From Chaetoderma sp. LZ-2023a (lineage: Eukaryota > Mollusca > Caudofoveata > Chaetodermatida > Chaetodermatidae): a stretch of 64,000 bases of DNA. Positions 44,156-54,670 of this stretch are shown one piece after another. The notes beneath the pieces were generated by a model. The model was not told the DNA's origin, searched no databases, and saw only the letters and a list, made by a program, of their open reading frames with translations. How positions within the stretch are numbered: the stretch's first letter is position 1; each line of letters begins with the position of its first letter. The stretch lies in NCBI GenBank assembly GCA_034401795.1, contig CM067366.1:86637671-86701670 (forward strand), in the 5' to 3' direction. The position numbers and the translations under genes were made by a program.

Positions 44156-44933
44156 CCTACCCTGTCATCAGATCATTGTAAAATGAGACATTCAAATCTG
44201 CATTAATTTTAATTTAACAAGAGGGTATAGCTTAATATCCTACCTTGCTTGGTGAAGTCACTGTCATGTTTGCGGTCCCAAACAGTACCTGCATATTCCA
44301 AAACTGGTCGAATCAGTCCCATGTATGCTGGAAGTCTGATTTCTTGAGAAAATGGAAGTGCAACAACAATACACTGGAAGAACAGACCGCAATGAACTAG
44401 GATTAGAAATAGAGCTGGAAGAAATATGTCATCTCTAAAATCTGAATATGAAGTGTCTTGCCTGCGCTGACAAGCAATGGAAGCTGGTCTGTACATAAAG
44501 CACTTGATTGGCCAAATGATGACAGCCATCTTAGATGACCTAGTATTTGCGAAAACTTTACTTCTCATCGATCCATTCATTCACTGTTATTTGAATATAC
44601 ACCGCCCACTACGACACGTGTATGGCGTTCTTTTAGGAATGAAGTGAACCACTGATGAATAGAGCCAAAGATACCATCTCGGACAGTTTGTGAAGCATCT
44701 TCGTATGTGGGACTGTATCAGTGTCAAGTCTAGTATCATGACATCTGTTTGTTCTGACATATGCAGAGAGCATATCATGAAGAGTGACAATGACGTGTGT
44801 TTCACCGGCGTAACCTGAACGATATCCATGGTTTGTGTTTGTTAGGGTATGGTATCGCTCAAGATGGCTGAAAAGATGTCTGCAGATTATGATCTAAAAG
44901 TATGGATGTAACGGATGTCAGAGACACGGGTCT

Positions 44934-45112
44934 ATAATTTTCAGCCTGATGCTTAGTGCGTCTCATAAATTGGTGAGATGTTTGCATGACGCCAATCTTG
45001 GTGATTTTGCAGATACTAGTGCGTACTGTAATGGTCCCCCTAAGATTGGCGTCATGCACACATCTCACCAATTTATGAGACACAATAAGCATCGTGCTGA
45101 AAATTATAGATC
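44934..45112. repeat. Inverted duplication within the LINE B RT segment
   Basis: ttttcagcctgatgcttagt...cataaattggtgagatgt...catgacgccaatcttgg (44938-45001) is repeated in reverse complement as ctaagattggcgtcatgc...acatctcaccaatttatgag...aatt (45045-45105). The arms are ~60 bp with a ~43-bp spacer. It duplicates the codons around GVMQTSHQFMR and AENYR, so both strands encode an RT-like fragment. Confidence 0.85.
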
Positions 45113-45610
45113 CATTTCTCTGGCATCCGTGCAGATGACATCGCATTAGCACATGTTTTGAGGATAATCGGGATTTCATCGTGTCCTATGGGCTATGGCT
45201 ATTGCTGGATTGATGTTACGTAGTAGTTTGCGCACGCCTTCCATCTCGATTGTAAGAGTATGATGAGGCTATCAAGCCATTGCTTACAGTACGTTTAGAG
45301 CAGTCATCATCCTGGTCAATACTGATCGCAATTGGAAAATTTCGTTTATTGCGATATTAGCAATATCTTTACTGTTATAAGCTGGGAGCCTAATTTTAGA
45401 GATCCCACGCCGATGTTGTCGCGTCTCTTAGATTTTACATAACTCCAGGATGGTTTTGAACTTTTGGTTTTGAAATCCTCACATTCAGCTTCTCTAAACA
45501 GTTTTGCGCATTCTCGCTAGAAGGATCTGAACTGGTCCTATGTCCCCGAGCGCTTGGCACGTTTATAAAGCTTAGACTTACATTTTATCATCTCTTTCTA
45601 TTTCGGATTC

Positions 45611-46262
45611 AGCCTACAGATCTTTTAGAGTTGCTAATTTTAGATAGTACATTCACTACGCGCGTGCTGATAATTTGCATAAGCGAAGTTTTGAATATAT
45701 CATTTAGGTCACTCACACTTTATAAACTAATTTGACTGGGGCCCATCAAATGTCAAAAATACTCAACAGTGAATTCACCATACCCTTAAGTTTGTCTTGA
45801 AAACGTCTTGGTGGATAAACGGGTTAATTTATGCGACCAATGACACCCTAGCTACCCACCCCAATAGTCACGAGAATCCTCCTCATATGATGTCCCGTCC
45901 AGGTATCTAGCGTGTGACAAAGTATACCAACCCATATACCTCTTCTCATTCTAAAATCACGGACAAACACGGCACCTGCTTGTTATTATGAAAAAGATTT
46001 GCCTGAAAGCTGTTGCTGTCTAAGACAGTAAAAACTTTTAGTCAAATCATTTCCAACATATTGGGGAAGAATAATTTGACATATCACCAACGCCATATGG
46101 GGAAACATAGGTCAGGTCAACTGATCTATATAAATATTAACGTATTGCTCAATAGGGTTCAGTTTCTTGTTTAGTATGTCTACACAAGTTCAGTGTAAAG
46201 CGACCAAGATATAGTCAAATGTCAATATATAGCGTCATTTAAACCTACATGTAATGCTCAAC
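45611..46262. other. Intergenic sequence with hairpin remnants
   Basis: 45718-45790 (aactaatttgactggggcc ... caaaaatactcaacag) and 46000-46070 (gaaagctgttgctgtctaagacag) are decayed Pal-B/E cores. The rest is unassigned. Confidence 0.45.
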
Positions 46263-46372
46263 ACTAGCGAATTCATTCATTCATTCATTCATTCATTCAT
46301 CCATCCATCCATCCGTCTAGCCACCCACCCACCAACTCACTCACTCACTCACTCATCAATTCATTCATCTAC
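46263..46372. repeat. Tetranucleotide repeats (CATT)n, (CATC)n, (CACT)n
   Basis: attcattcattc from 46270, then catccatccatc, cacccacc and cactcactcact in succession. Confidence 0.92.
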
Positions 46373-46751
46373 CTTTTAGTTATAGCAGAGTCCATAATAC
46401 TAGTATTATAGACTTGTGGTTATAGTCAAACGGACACAAAAATCGATACAATGTGTTCACGATATCAATTCCCGTAGGGCGTTCGAAATTCCAGACAGTT
46501 TTAGGCAGTTCAAAATTACCGATGATGTAAGATTGTGCACACTAGCATAGCCCTGTATTATGCATCGTGCTAACATACGCCCATTCACATAGCTACGCCG
46601 TTCGAGTACTTGATACGGGAACGGAGTGGGAGGGTGAGGATATCGTGCAATAGGACGATATGTATTATGCAACAGTAAAAAGGCGGTTCGCACTAATAAT
46701 AAACTGGTTTTATTTACTGATAATGGATAGATCTCAATAAGTTTGTTACGC
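46373..46751. other. Intergenic sequence, nothing recognised
   Basis: No feature supported. Confidence 0.35.
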
Positions 46752-47157
46752 TTAACGATTTAGACCAGAAATAGCAAATTCTTTATGATTCAGAGAATAT
46801 CTTCTTGAATATTTTGAAACCAACATGACTAGGAGCTGTTGTTGCATGGCAACAGAGCCTGCAGTCAAATTAATTTTAAAATAGTCAACGGCTTTCCTGT
46901 ATAGCTGACTTGAAATTGAGGCCCTGGAACTTAACGCTTTCATGACCAAACAGACCAAAACCGCCCTCTGCAGTGGTATGCATGACTTCCCATTTATAAG
47001 AGACTATTTTCGAAAAATTTACCACTGGAATGACTGCTGAGCCAGTCATTCCAGTGATAAATTTTAAAGAAATAAATCTTCTCTTGACTTGTAACTGGAC
47101 ATTCAATAAACAAACATTTAAATTTTCTTGACGAAATTTAGGTATTAAAGGGTTAAA
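46752..47157. mobile_element. Pal-B-type element (46752-46934) abutting a Pal-C element (46932-47157)
   Basis: First: tagcaaattctttatgattc ... gaatattttgaaaccaacat ... ggagctgttgttgcatggcaacagagcc ... tttaaaatagtcaacggc. Second: ttaacgctttcatgaccaaa ... ccactggaatgactgctgagccagtcattccag ... ggtattaaagggttaaa. Confidence 0.72.
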
Positions 47158-47469
47158 AAGTTAATGTTTTTTCTTTTCATCGTGAATTCTTTTTCTAAAA
47201 TAAACCACACAAATTGTAAAACCCGCGCCAGACTGATTTGACTAATCTTTATTCTATTATTGGCCCTATCTTGTCCTTTTGCTAGTGATTTCTTGTCAGA
47301 CACGCTAGCCTAAAGAGACATGTTATGCCATCTTTTATTGTAAAAGTCGAACTCGACCAAACAGTATACGTCCCTGTCTCTATTTGTTCCAAGAAACGAT
47401 ATTTGTGACAAACATTTTACTTCGTGCAGACAGAGATTTAACAGTATCTTTCAATTAATGCAAGGTTTA
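47158..47469. other. Intergenic sequence, nothing recognised
   Basis: No feature supported. Confidence 0.35.
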
Positions 47470-47714
47470 GTTGCCATTTTTTGCTATGCCCCGCCAATCT
47501 CTATCTAAGCTCCACCCACACCACGCTCGTGTTGGGATTGATCGATCCCTGAACTCTCCGACTCTCAATTTCCAGAAAACGATGCAAGTAAGCTGTTGAA
47601 TATTTTGAAACTGATTCGACTGGATGCCTATGAAAGCAACAGCGCCCAGTCAAACTAGTTTCAAAATATTCAACAGCATGTTTAGTAAATACCAAAAGTT
47701 AAATTACAGGACGA
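47470..47714. mobile_element. Pal-A element, right end lost
   Basis: gccattttttgctatgcccc ... ttgggattgatcgatccctg ... tcaatttccagaaaacgatg ... hairpin 47594-47687 ... catgtttagtaaatacc. The right third is replaced by the Pal-D/minisatellite block. Confidence 0.8.
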
Positions 47715-48294
47715 ACTGGTGTTCATTTTCAACAAATTGGTGGAAGGGGTTGCTGTCATAGATAGTAACATAATCCACCAAAATTGAGATAGGAACATAA
47801 TCCACCAAAATTGAGATAGTAACATAACCCACCAAAATTGAGATAGCAACATAATCCACCAACATTGAGATAGTAACATAATCCACCAAAATTGAGATAG
47901 TAACATAATCCACCAAAATTGAGATAGTAACATAATCCACCAAAATTGAAATAGTAACATAATCGACCAAAATTGAGACAGGAACATAATCCACCAAAAT
48001 TGAGACAGGAACATAATACACCAAAATTGAGATAGTAACATAATACACCAAAATTGAGATAGTAACATAATCCACCAAAATTTAGATAGTAACATAATAC
48101 ACCAAAATTGAGATAGCAACATAATCCACCAAAATTGAGATAGTAACATAATCCGCCAAAATTTAGATAGTAACAAAAATCCACCAAAATTGTGATAGTA
48201 ACATAATCCACCAAAATTGTTAAAATGTACACCATGTTTTTTGCTATTGACAGTACAAGCTAGAACATTAGCATCGGAGTGGTAAGGGTTTTAA
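47715..48294. mobile_element. Pal-D element expanded by an internal minisatellite
   Basis: Left arm gttcattttcaacaaattggtgg ... ggttgctgtcatagatagta, right arm ccaccaaaattgttaaaatgtacacc ... ttagcatcggagtggtaagggtt. Between them the return-arm start is repeated as a 27-bp unit, separately annotated. The left terminus is missing. Confidence 0.85.
47767..48222. repeat. Minisatellite, 27-bp unit, ~17 copies
   Basis: Unit aacataatccaccaaaattg + agatagt, with scattered substitutions (tccacc/tacacc/tcgacc, gagata/gagaca/tagata). The unit equals the loop and start of the Pal-D return arm (agtaacatcntccaccaaaattg). 27 is divisible by three, so three long minus-strand frames stay open; they are artefacts. 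Confidence 0.95.
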
Positions 48295-48640
48295 AAAATA
48301 ATATAATTATTCGGGAAAGATTACAAGCTGAATGGGTGAATATAAACGTGTCTGTCTTGTACTTTTTATGGGAGAGAAGGGATGATTCGAACAATATTCA
48401 TAAAGGCCATCCTAAGTCAAAACCAGATGAGTATAGGAATTAAGTTATAATTTTTAATCCCGGTGAAGCCTAGCATCCTTACCAGTATGTTATCAAACAT
48501 TTATCTTTCATAATGATCGGTATATAGTGGGTTTTTTGTAAACGTCCTAAACTGTCCCGAAACATCCCCATGGTGGGAATACTTAGGACAACCTGTGGGG
48601 TACTTCCGGACAGAATCGGATTTGCACTCATGTGACCATT
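48295..48640. other. Intergenic sequence, nothing recognised
   Basis: No feature supported. Confidence 0.35.
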
Positions 48641-48853
48641 TTAACCATTATCACTCTGATGTCAAAAGTAAAAAATTTTCAAATTAAATTAAAAGATGAA
48701 CTGATCTTAATTTTTCAACAAATTTGGTGGAAGATGTTGTTGTCATAGACGGCAACATCGTCCACCAAAATTGCTGGAAAATATATACACCCGTTTCCTT
48801 CCTATTGGCACAGTGAAAGAAAGAAAATTGACATGAGTTTGCTAAGGGTTAAC
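48641..48853. mobile_element. Pal-D palindromic element, complete
   Basis: Starts ttaaccattatcactctgat, ends gtttgctaagggttaac. Hairpin acaaatttggtggaagatgttgttgtcatag / acggcaacatcgtccaccaaaattgctgg. Confidence 0.85.
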
Positions 48854-48877
48854 TATAAAAAAATATTGAGACGTTAC

Positions 48878-48960
48878 GGAACTGAACTGAACTTTATTTA
48901 CACTCAGATCAACTTTACATTGATATATGAAGTATTAGTAGGCCCCTATAATACAAATTA
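48878..48960 (-). mobile_element. LINE 3' tail candidate on the minus strand
   Basis: The reverse complement reads aaataaagttcagttcagtt at the end, a repeated-pentamer tail as in many CR1/jockey-like LINEs. No RT codons are seen to the right. Confidence 0.4.
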
Positions 48961-49149
48961 TAAACTATAGAATGGCGATGAGAAGGGATACAAGTCATAC
49001 AACTGAAAAATCTGATGTATTGAAACGGTTACACCGGAAACAAGGTCGATAGAATCCCGGTAGCTACAGGTGAACCGTGGAAAGTAGGTCACGCAGAGGT
49101 CACACTGTGGGTAGACATTTTGTTACACTACATATCGTAAGCCTATAAT

Positions 49150-49435
49150 GCGCGGCAAATGTGTCTTTTATGCACATGGTTTTCAAAATAATCATTATAA
49201 TCTGGTCACCACTGCCTTGATCTTTGACCTTTTGACTCAAACTTATTGCACATCTTCGGGACCACACGGGAAACCGCCACCCAGGTCTGTTAAAGACATC
49301 TCCAGGTGAACAAGAATTATTGACAAATGTGTCTTACAGGCACATACGTTTCAAAATAAACATTTTAATATAGTCGCCATGGCTTTTGACCTTCTGACAC
49401 CAAAGTTATCACACAACTTCAGGACTCCACGGACA
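49150..49435. repeat. Two-unit tandem repeat, ~167-bp period
   Basis: caaatgtgtcttttatgcac ... tggtcaccactgccttgatctttgacc ... cacatcttcgggacc recurs from 49324 as caaatgtgtcttacaggcac ... tagtcgccatggcttttgacc ... cacaacttcaggact. ~75% identical by eye. Confidence 0.7.
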
Positions 49436-50124
49436 ACTTGTCCCCTACAGTTGATTACTGTATACGAACATCTATTAAAGTGACATCCTGGAATACGCTT
49501 AACGCGTGGCGGACCTAGGATCTTTTTGGGGAAGTGAGGGTGGGTGGGGTGACTGACACAAATACGCGCGCGTGTGTGCGTGCGTGCGTGCGTGTATGGC
49601 GGGTCCGGGTCAAATGGTCTCTCCTGCATTTCCTTCTCATTGGTGCATTACATCATGGTCATGACGGTACTAAGGATGGGCCTAATTACTCATAGCATTC
49701 AAAATTTGAGAGCTGTTAATTTCCAACAGTCATATATTATCGGTATTCTTTAGCGTACCTGGGCTCAATGCTGTTGCTGCCTTAAAAGTTACCTAGAACG
49801 GCTAGAAGCCATTGCTGCATAACTGGTCAGGGCAGATATAGCTTCAAGCTATAGCCTCCCTGGACGGTTATACGCATAGCTTCCAATATAAGGCAGCAAC
49901 AACTTTCAGTCCAGTTAAACTAAAAATTGAGTAACAGATTTCAGTCCAAGTAGTCTCGTTAAACTAGCGTCAATAGACATCGAGGTTAAAAAATAACACT
50001 AATTTCTGAACTCTGTTGCGTCGGCGACTTGTCTCTACCTATATATAAACAAAATTTGAAAACATCATTGCTCCAAATGGAGGGGTGGAGTTACTAGTCA
50101 CCCATTTCACCCTCACCCCTGGAG

Positions 50125-50126
<2 letters not shown>
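49436..50126. other. Unassigned sequence; (GTGC)n at 49567-49600, hairpin remnant at 49745-49930
   Basis: gctcaatgctgttgctgcct and aaggcagcaacaactttcag are the two arms of a Pal-E/A-like core separated by ~115 bp, which itself contains agcttcaagctatagcctcc. Confidence 0.5.
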
Positions 50127-50173
<47 letters not shown>

Positions 50174-50240
50174 AACTGACTGGCTGGCTGGCTAGCTGGC
50201 TGACTGGCTGTCTATCTGGCTGGCTGACTGACTGACTGAC
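50127..50240. repeat. (GGCT)n microsatellite with GACT variants
   Basis: About 12 consecutive ggct units, then mixed ggct/gact/tgac units. Confidence 0.95.
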
Positions 50241-51380
50241 GGGACTAAGAGACATGACGATATATTGAGCTGCTACCCGCAGCCAAATATATCATTTGTG
50301 GGTATGTTCCGGTCACCCTTTTAGAAGCTACCAACATGGGGTAAATTCTAACCGAAGCTTATCCAAATTGAATTGCTGTTTTATTCAATTATTAGCTAGG
50401 CTACTATATTAACAGATAAAAATTATCTTTATTATATTCTTTGTTGATTTTTACCCACATCAACGTGTAAGCCATACGCGCGCGCTTCTTGCATAATCAT
50501 GTTGATCAAAGATATACGCCTATAATTAGTCTATATGCGTCATGATATCAGGTACAGCCTGGCACCAGTCTTAGTTGTGAGTTGCTACGTAACAGTTTAA
50601 AGTTCCAGTTCCAAGAAACTGATTCTCATAATGCACACCGTGCTGCCGTAACCTGTTGCTGTTTAAGACAGCAACAACATTATAGCATCACAATTTACAA
50701 AATGTGCATTGGGGGGTTTTCTTTCATCAGATCATATCAAACCACTGGGCTGGTGTTACGAAAAGCGTTACGCTAGTGACGCAGTAAGTGTGTTATGGCG
50801 AGGTCAGCGTAATTGCGTCACGGTTGACTGAGCAATAAATAGCGGGTCTACTTTATATCTCTTAGCTATATCTGAGTATGTGTTTACTCTACATCTTTCA
50901 CATCGCGTGCCCCCACCCGGCCGAACAGCCGCCAAACCCGACGCACACACGCACCACGTACGGTGACACCATTGGTGATTGGTTCGACACTAACCATCAG
51001 CGCTCCACCCCACACTATCAAAACGTGTATATCAACAGCACCAATCATTTAATATGGGCGCTCCAATACAGCTATACTCTATGCTACCTAGTTCAACGAT
51101 TTGACGGAAATAAACAATTAATTGCATCCCTCTTCAAAATGTAATCACAATTTAGACCAGGCTCTTCACATAATCACATATTCGGTTGATATTATTTCGT
51201 TGAATTCAGTTATTTGCTATTGACTGCAACAATTTCTACGACGCATATGCGTACTGACGATACAGTCATCTACCCTCAAGGGTGGGGTGGGGGGGGGGGG
51301 GGGGAGAGAGAGAGAGGGGATAGTTAACCTCAAAAGAAACCGGTAGCTGAAGTGTTTATTTTTGGCGTGCTAAACTTGTC
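50241..51380. other. Unassigned sequence; poly-G/GA tract at 51285-51320
   Basis: 50640-50690 retains a CTGTTGCTGTTTAAGACAGCAAC core remnant. An 88-codon frame at 50878-51144 has no splice sites or family match. Confidence 0.4.
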
Positions 51381-51592
51381 TAAACCATACCACTCTGATG
51401 TCAGTATTCTATCATTTACCGTGTCAGTAGCAAAGAAATTGGTGTGTATTTCTCAACAATTTTGGCGGACGGTGTTGCTCTCCATGACAGCAACATCTTC
51501 CACCAAATCGGTTGAAAAATGAACGCAACAGTTCATCTTTTACTTTAATTTAAAATTGAAAAAAATTTGACATGAACGTGGTAAGGTTTAAT
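51381..51592. mobile_element. Pal-D palindromic element, complete
   Basis: Starts taaaccataccactctgatg, ends gaacgtggtaaggtttaa. Hairpin tctcaacaattttggcggacggtgttgctctc / atgacagcaacatcttccaccaaatcggttg. Confidence 0.85.
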
Positions 51593-52999
51593 CAAAACGG
51601 ATTTCAAGCATTTCCGATAGACGCATTTAAGTCAAGTTAACTCGGTATTACGTAAATGTCGACGGATACTGAACTGGACTGGGTCAGCTAGTGCAAAACT
51701 CTTAATTTAATTTATTACGTAAGATAATGACCGCACGGTTCCTCCAGTTACCTCACCCCCGCCAGGCTGGAACTCCGCACGCGACCTACCTCATAGTAAA
51801 TTAACCCACGTCAACCTTAACACCACATAACCTAATTGCTACTTCTGTTACGCTTAGTGATGCCAGAGATAAACTTGCCGACTAGTTTGACTGAAAGTCG
51901 TTGCGCAATCGCAGAAACACATTTAGTTAAAATCATTTTCAAAATAGTAATCAGTTTATTATATATGTGCTGTTTTAGACATTATCAGAGCATTGTATTA
52001 TAAAAATGGTCAGTCTTCTAATGGTCATCGCCCAGAGGCGATACAGATTTGTGAATGAAATTTTCTGAATGAATATGACGTCGTCGACCCATTCCAGGGG
52101 TCATTCATAAAAAAAGAGATTTCCATTCAACTCTAAAAGTCATTATAGATCACGTGAAGGAATCGATTACGATAACGTTCCCATTTAGGAGAATTACTCG
52201 TGTTGGTGTTTCAAGAAAAATTATTGGTCACGTCGTGACATCTCATTTTACAGAAGAGTCATTGAATGGGGGGTAACTTGTCTTAAGTATGTAGAGGTGA
52301 TGGGTCCAGCTCCACCCCCACCCGGGTTCCCCTCCCACATTCTCGATTCCCCAAAGAAGTCGTTTTTAAATTTTGTGGATCGCAGTTCAATAAACGGCCA
52401 TGCCCATTAGTCAATCGGTCTGCAAGTCGGTCGGTCGGTCGGTCGGTCGGTCACAAAAACTTGTATTGGGATGTACTTTAAAACTTCTGATTCAATTTGT
52501 TTCATATTTGTACACAGCGAGGGAACTCGCTGTGCAAGAGATTCGCAGACTTTGGTCGTGATCCGAATAAAATATGGTTGCCCAGCGGATGATATGGCGA
52601 TCCGTTAATCCTGTGGTCACGGTCATATGCCAAGCTCATACTGAATTTTGTCCAAGAATTGTTTTTTTATCCCCAAGTCTTATGTTTATTCTAGCAAATA
52701 AACTAGTTCTGACGTCTATCGACAATAAAATGTACTCTTTTTTAACGCCACATGCCCCGATTATGGAGTTGGGTGATGGTGAGAGGTTGAGAACGTAAAA
52801 TCAATCCAATGATTTCTTGTATGCTTATTTCAGTTATTTGTAGAAGTAGGTTTGATATTGGAAATGGACGTAGATCGGCACCTCCATAGGCACACACGTC
52901 GTCATCACCATGGGTCTTCCGGTAGCTCAGGCCACCTACCATCTGAATCATCTTGGAACGCCCGCGATCAGTCGCGAGAAAGATTCCTAAACAGTAGGT
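51593..52999. other. Unassigned sequence; hairpin remnant at 51880-51955, (GGTC)n at 52423-52452
   Basis: gactagtttgactgaaagtc and gttaaaatcattttcaaaat are Pal-E remnants. 52858-52996 has a His/Ser/Arg-rich open frame that I cannot assign. Confidence 0.4.
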
Positions 53000-53200
53000 T
53001 AATCTTTGACGACCAAGCTGGCCAAAAACAGTGGTCTAGAGGAATTTCGATTTGCAGATCAAGATAACACAATCGTTGAAAATTTACCACTGCAATGACT
53101 GGGTCGATAACCAAAAATTATCTTATCTTAGCCTACAAATCGACATTCATGCAGAAAATTTCGAATTTAAAAAATCTTTACAATTAAAAAGTTAGGTAAT
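53000..53200. mobile_element. Pal-C element, second arm mostly lost
   Basis: gacgaccaagctggccaaaaa ... atttgcagatcaagataaca ... accactgcaatgactgggtcgataacc, then directly aaaaattatcttatcttagc and caattaaaaagttagg. Confidence 0.65.
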
Positions 53201-53643
53201 CAGTGAAGCCATGCAGTTAATTTTACTTAGCTTTGTCCATTTTATCTGCTTCACTTCTAGGTGATATCTCGTTTTCTGTCCATTTACCTCCAACGACGAC
53301 CAGGTGTTTATGCCCGGGGTCAGCTATAATCACGCACTATTGACTGATTTATCATAATCGATGCCAAGACAGGAATTTGTTAAAATGCAGTTAAGCAAAC
53401 GAATTAAGGGGTGGCCAATAATCCCGATGGTTCATATAAGTAAGCAGTGAATATCCAATTTTAAGGTCTTCCCTATGTCGGTCGCCATGGGACACAGTCT
53501 AGAATGATGCCGACCCATTTCATACGACTACTTGTGTTAAATGATCGGGCCACAGCAATCCAATGTCCGTCAAAAAGGACCAAAAGCCTAGCGCAGTGCT
53601 ATTATGTAGTTGAAAATCGTCCGTAAAACAATACGCTATAGCG
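53201..53643. other. Intergenic sequence, nothing recognised
   Basis: No feature supported. Confidence 0.35.
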
Positions 53644-54670
53644 GCATCCATCTCTACCTATGCCCCGCCCATTTCTAGCTAAGCTCCGCCCATTATTTAT
53701 TTGGCTCGACTTTTGTAAGACTGTGAACTCCGAATTCCAATTATTTCACTTTCAAGTAAGCATTTGCATATTTTGAAACTAATCTAACTGGTAGCTGTTT
53801 AATATACTGTAAATTTACATATAATTCAAAAACCTTTCGAAACCCTTTCGGCGTCATTTTGGTTATAACGTCGATACGTGGGTGGCAGATCGGATCCACC
53901 CATTGTCAAGAATTAAGAGAAACAATTAATAAACCATGAAGTAATAATTCACCAAACCATGCAACCGTATCTCATGAATCTTACCTACATATATAAGTAC
54001 TCAAGTACATGTGTACCCATAGTGGCTAGTTCATCCTAATGGAGGAATCCAGTTTTAGCTATGCCCTCCACTCACGCTTTTCACGTGTTGTTATCAATCG
54101 ATCCCTGAACTTCCTGACCATCTATTTCCAGAAAACTATACAGGTAAGCTGTTGAATATGTTCAAACTAATCTGACTGGGCGCTGCTGCTGCCTATGGCA
54201 ACAACAGCGACCAGTCAAATTAGTTTCAAAATATTCGACAACATGTTTATTAAATAGCAAAGACTTGATTCTTACAGTAGTCCGTCATCAATGGACCATT
54301 CCGGTTGTAGTTATGCCCGCCCATCCCTAGTTACGCTCCGCCCAAGTCTCGCTCATGTTGGAATCAATTGATTCCCGAATGCCCTGACTATTAATTTCCA
54401 GAAAACTAATCAGGTAATATGCTGAATATTTTGAAACTAATTTGAATGGATAATGTTGCTGCCTATGGCAGCGACAACGCCCAGTCAAATCAGTTTCAAA
54501 ATATTCAACAGAACCTTTATTAAATAGTAAAGACATACAATTCGTCAACAACGCTTAGTCCGTCCTCAATTATATGTTCGCGACGTAGGCCTACTTATCT
54601 ACGTCATTCACGACGCCATTGATTATGCCTGCATCCTACATGTTATGTAATTGATTATGACGTCATATAT
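53644..54670. mobile_element. Three Pal-A elements in close succession (53644-53904, 54039-54289, 54290-54670)
   Basis: First: ccatctctacctatgccccg ... gggtggcagatcggatccac. Second: aatggaggaatccagtttta ... hairpin 54148-54241 ... taaatagcaaagacttg. Third begins at aatggaccattccggttgta ... hairpin 54419-54510 ... attatgacgtcatata. The second and third abut head to tail, so one probably inserted at the edge of the other. Confidence 0.8.

Larger units (their letters stand above)
43745..45610 (-). pseudogene. LINE family B (CR1/jockey-like) reverse transcriptase, degenerate and split
   Basis: Minus-strand order from 45610: SKPSWSYVKSKRRDNIGVGS, then EMEGVRKLLRNINPAIA, then HQAENYRPVSLTSVTS (RT finger), then GETH..QTDVMILDLT with PHTKMLHKL (palm), then RLPAYMGLIRPVLEYAGTVW, then ITQYKLENVQKRAARFTTSN. 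All are standard LINE blocks in the correct order, but with many stops and shifts. A Pal-A element (43864-44155) interrupts it between the last two. 44400-44560 holds a scrap of the GCTCACCTGG-type repeat. Confidence 0.82.

Noticed and set aside
43208-45179. One intact LINE spanning the interval
   Set aside because: The codons at 43.2-43.7 kb belong to a different LINE family from those at 43.75-45.6 kb, and both are full of stops and shifts.
47682-48235. Three long minus-strand frames with repeats such as ILVDYVTIS
   Set aside because: Same reason: a 27-bp minisatellite inside a Pal-D element.
50878-51144. 88-codon frame as a gene
   Set aside because: No recognisable domain, and it lies between repeat remnants.
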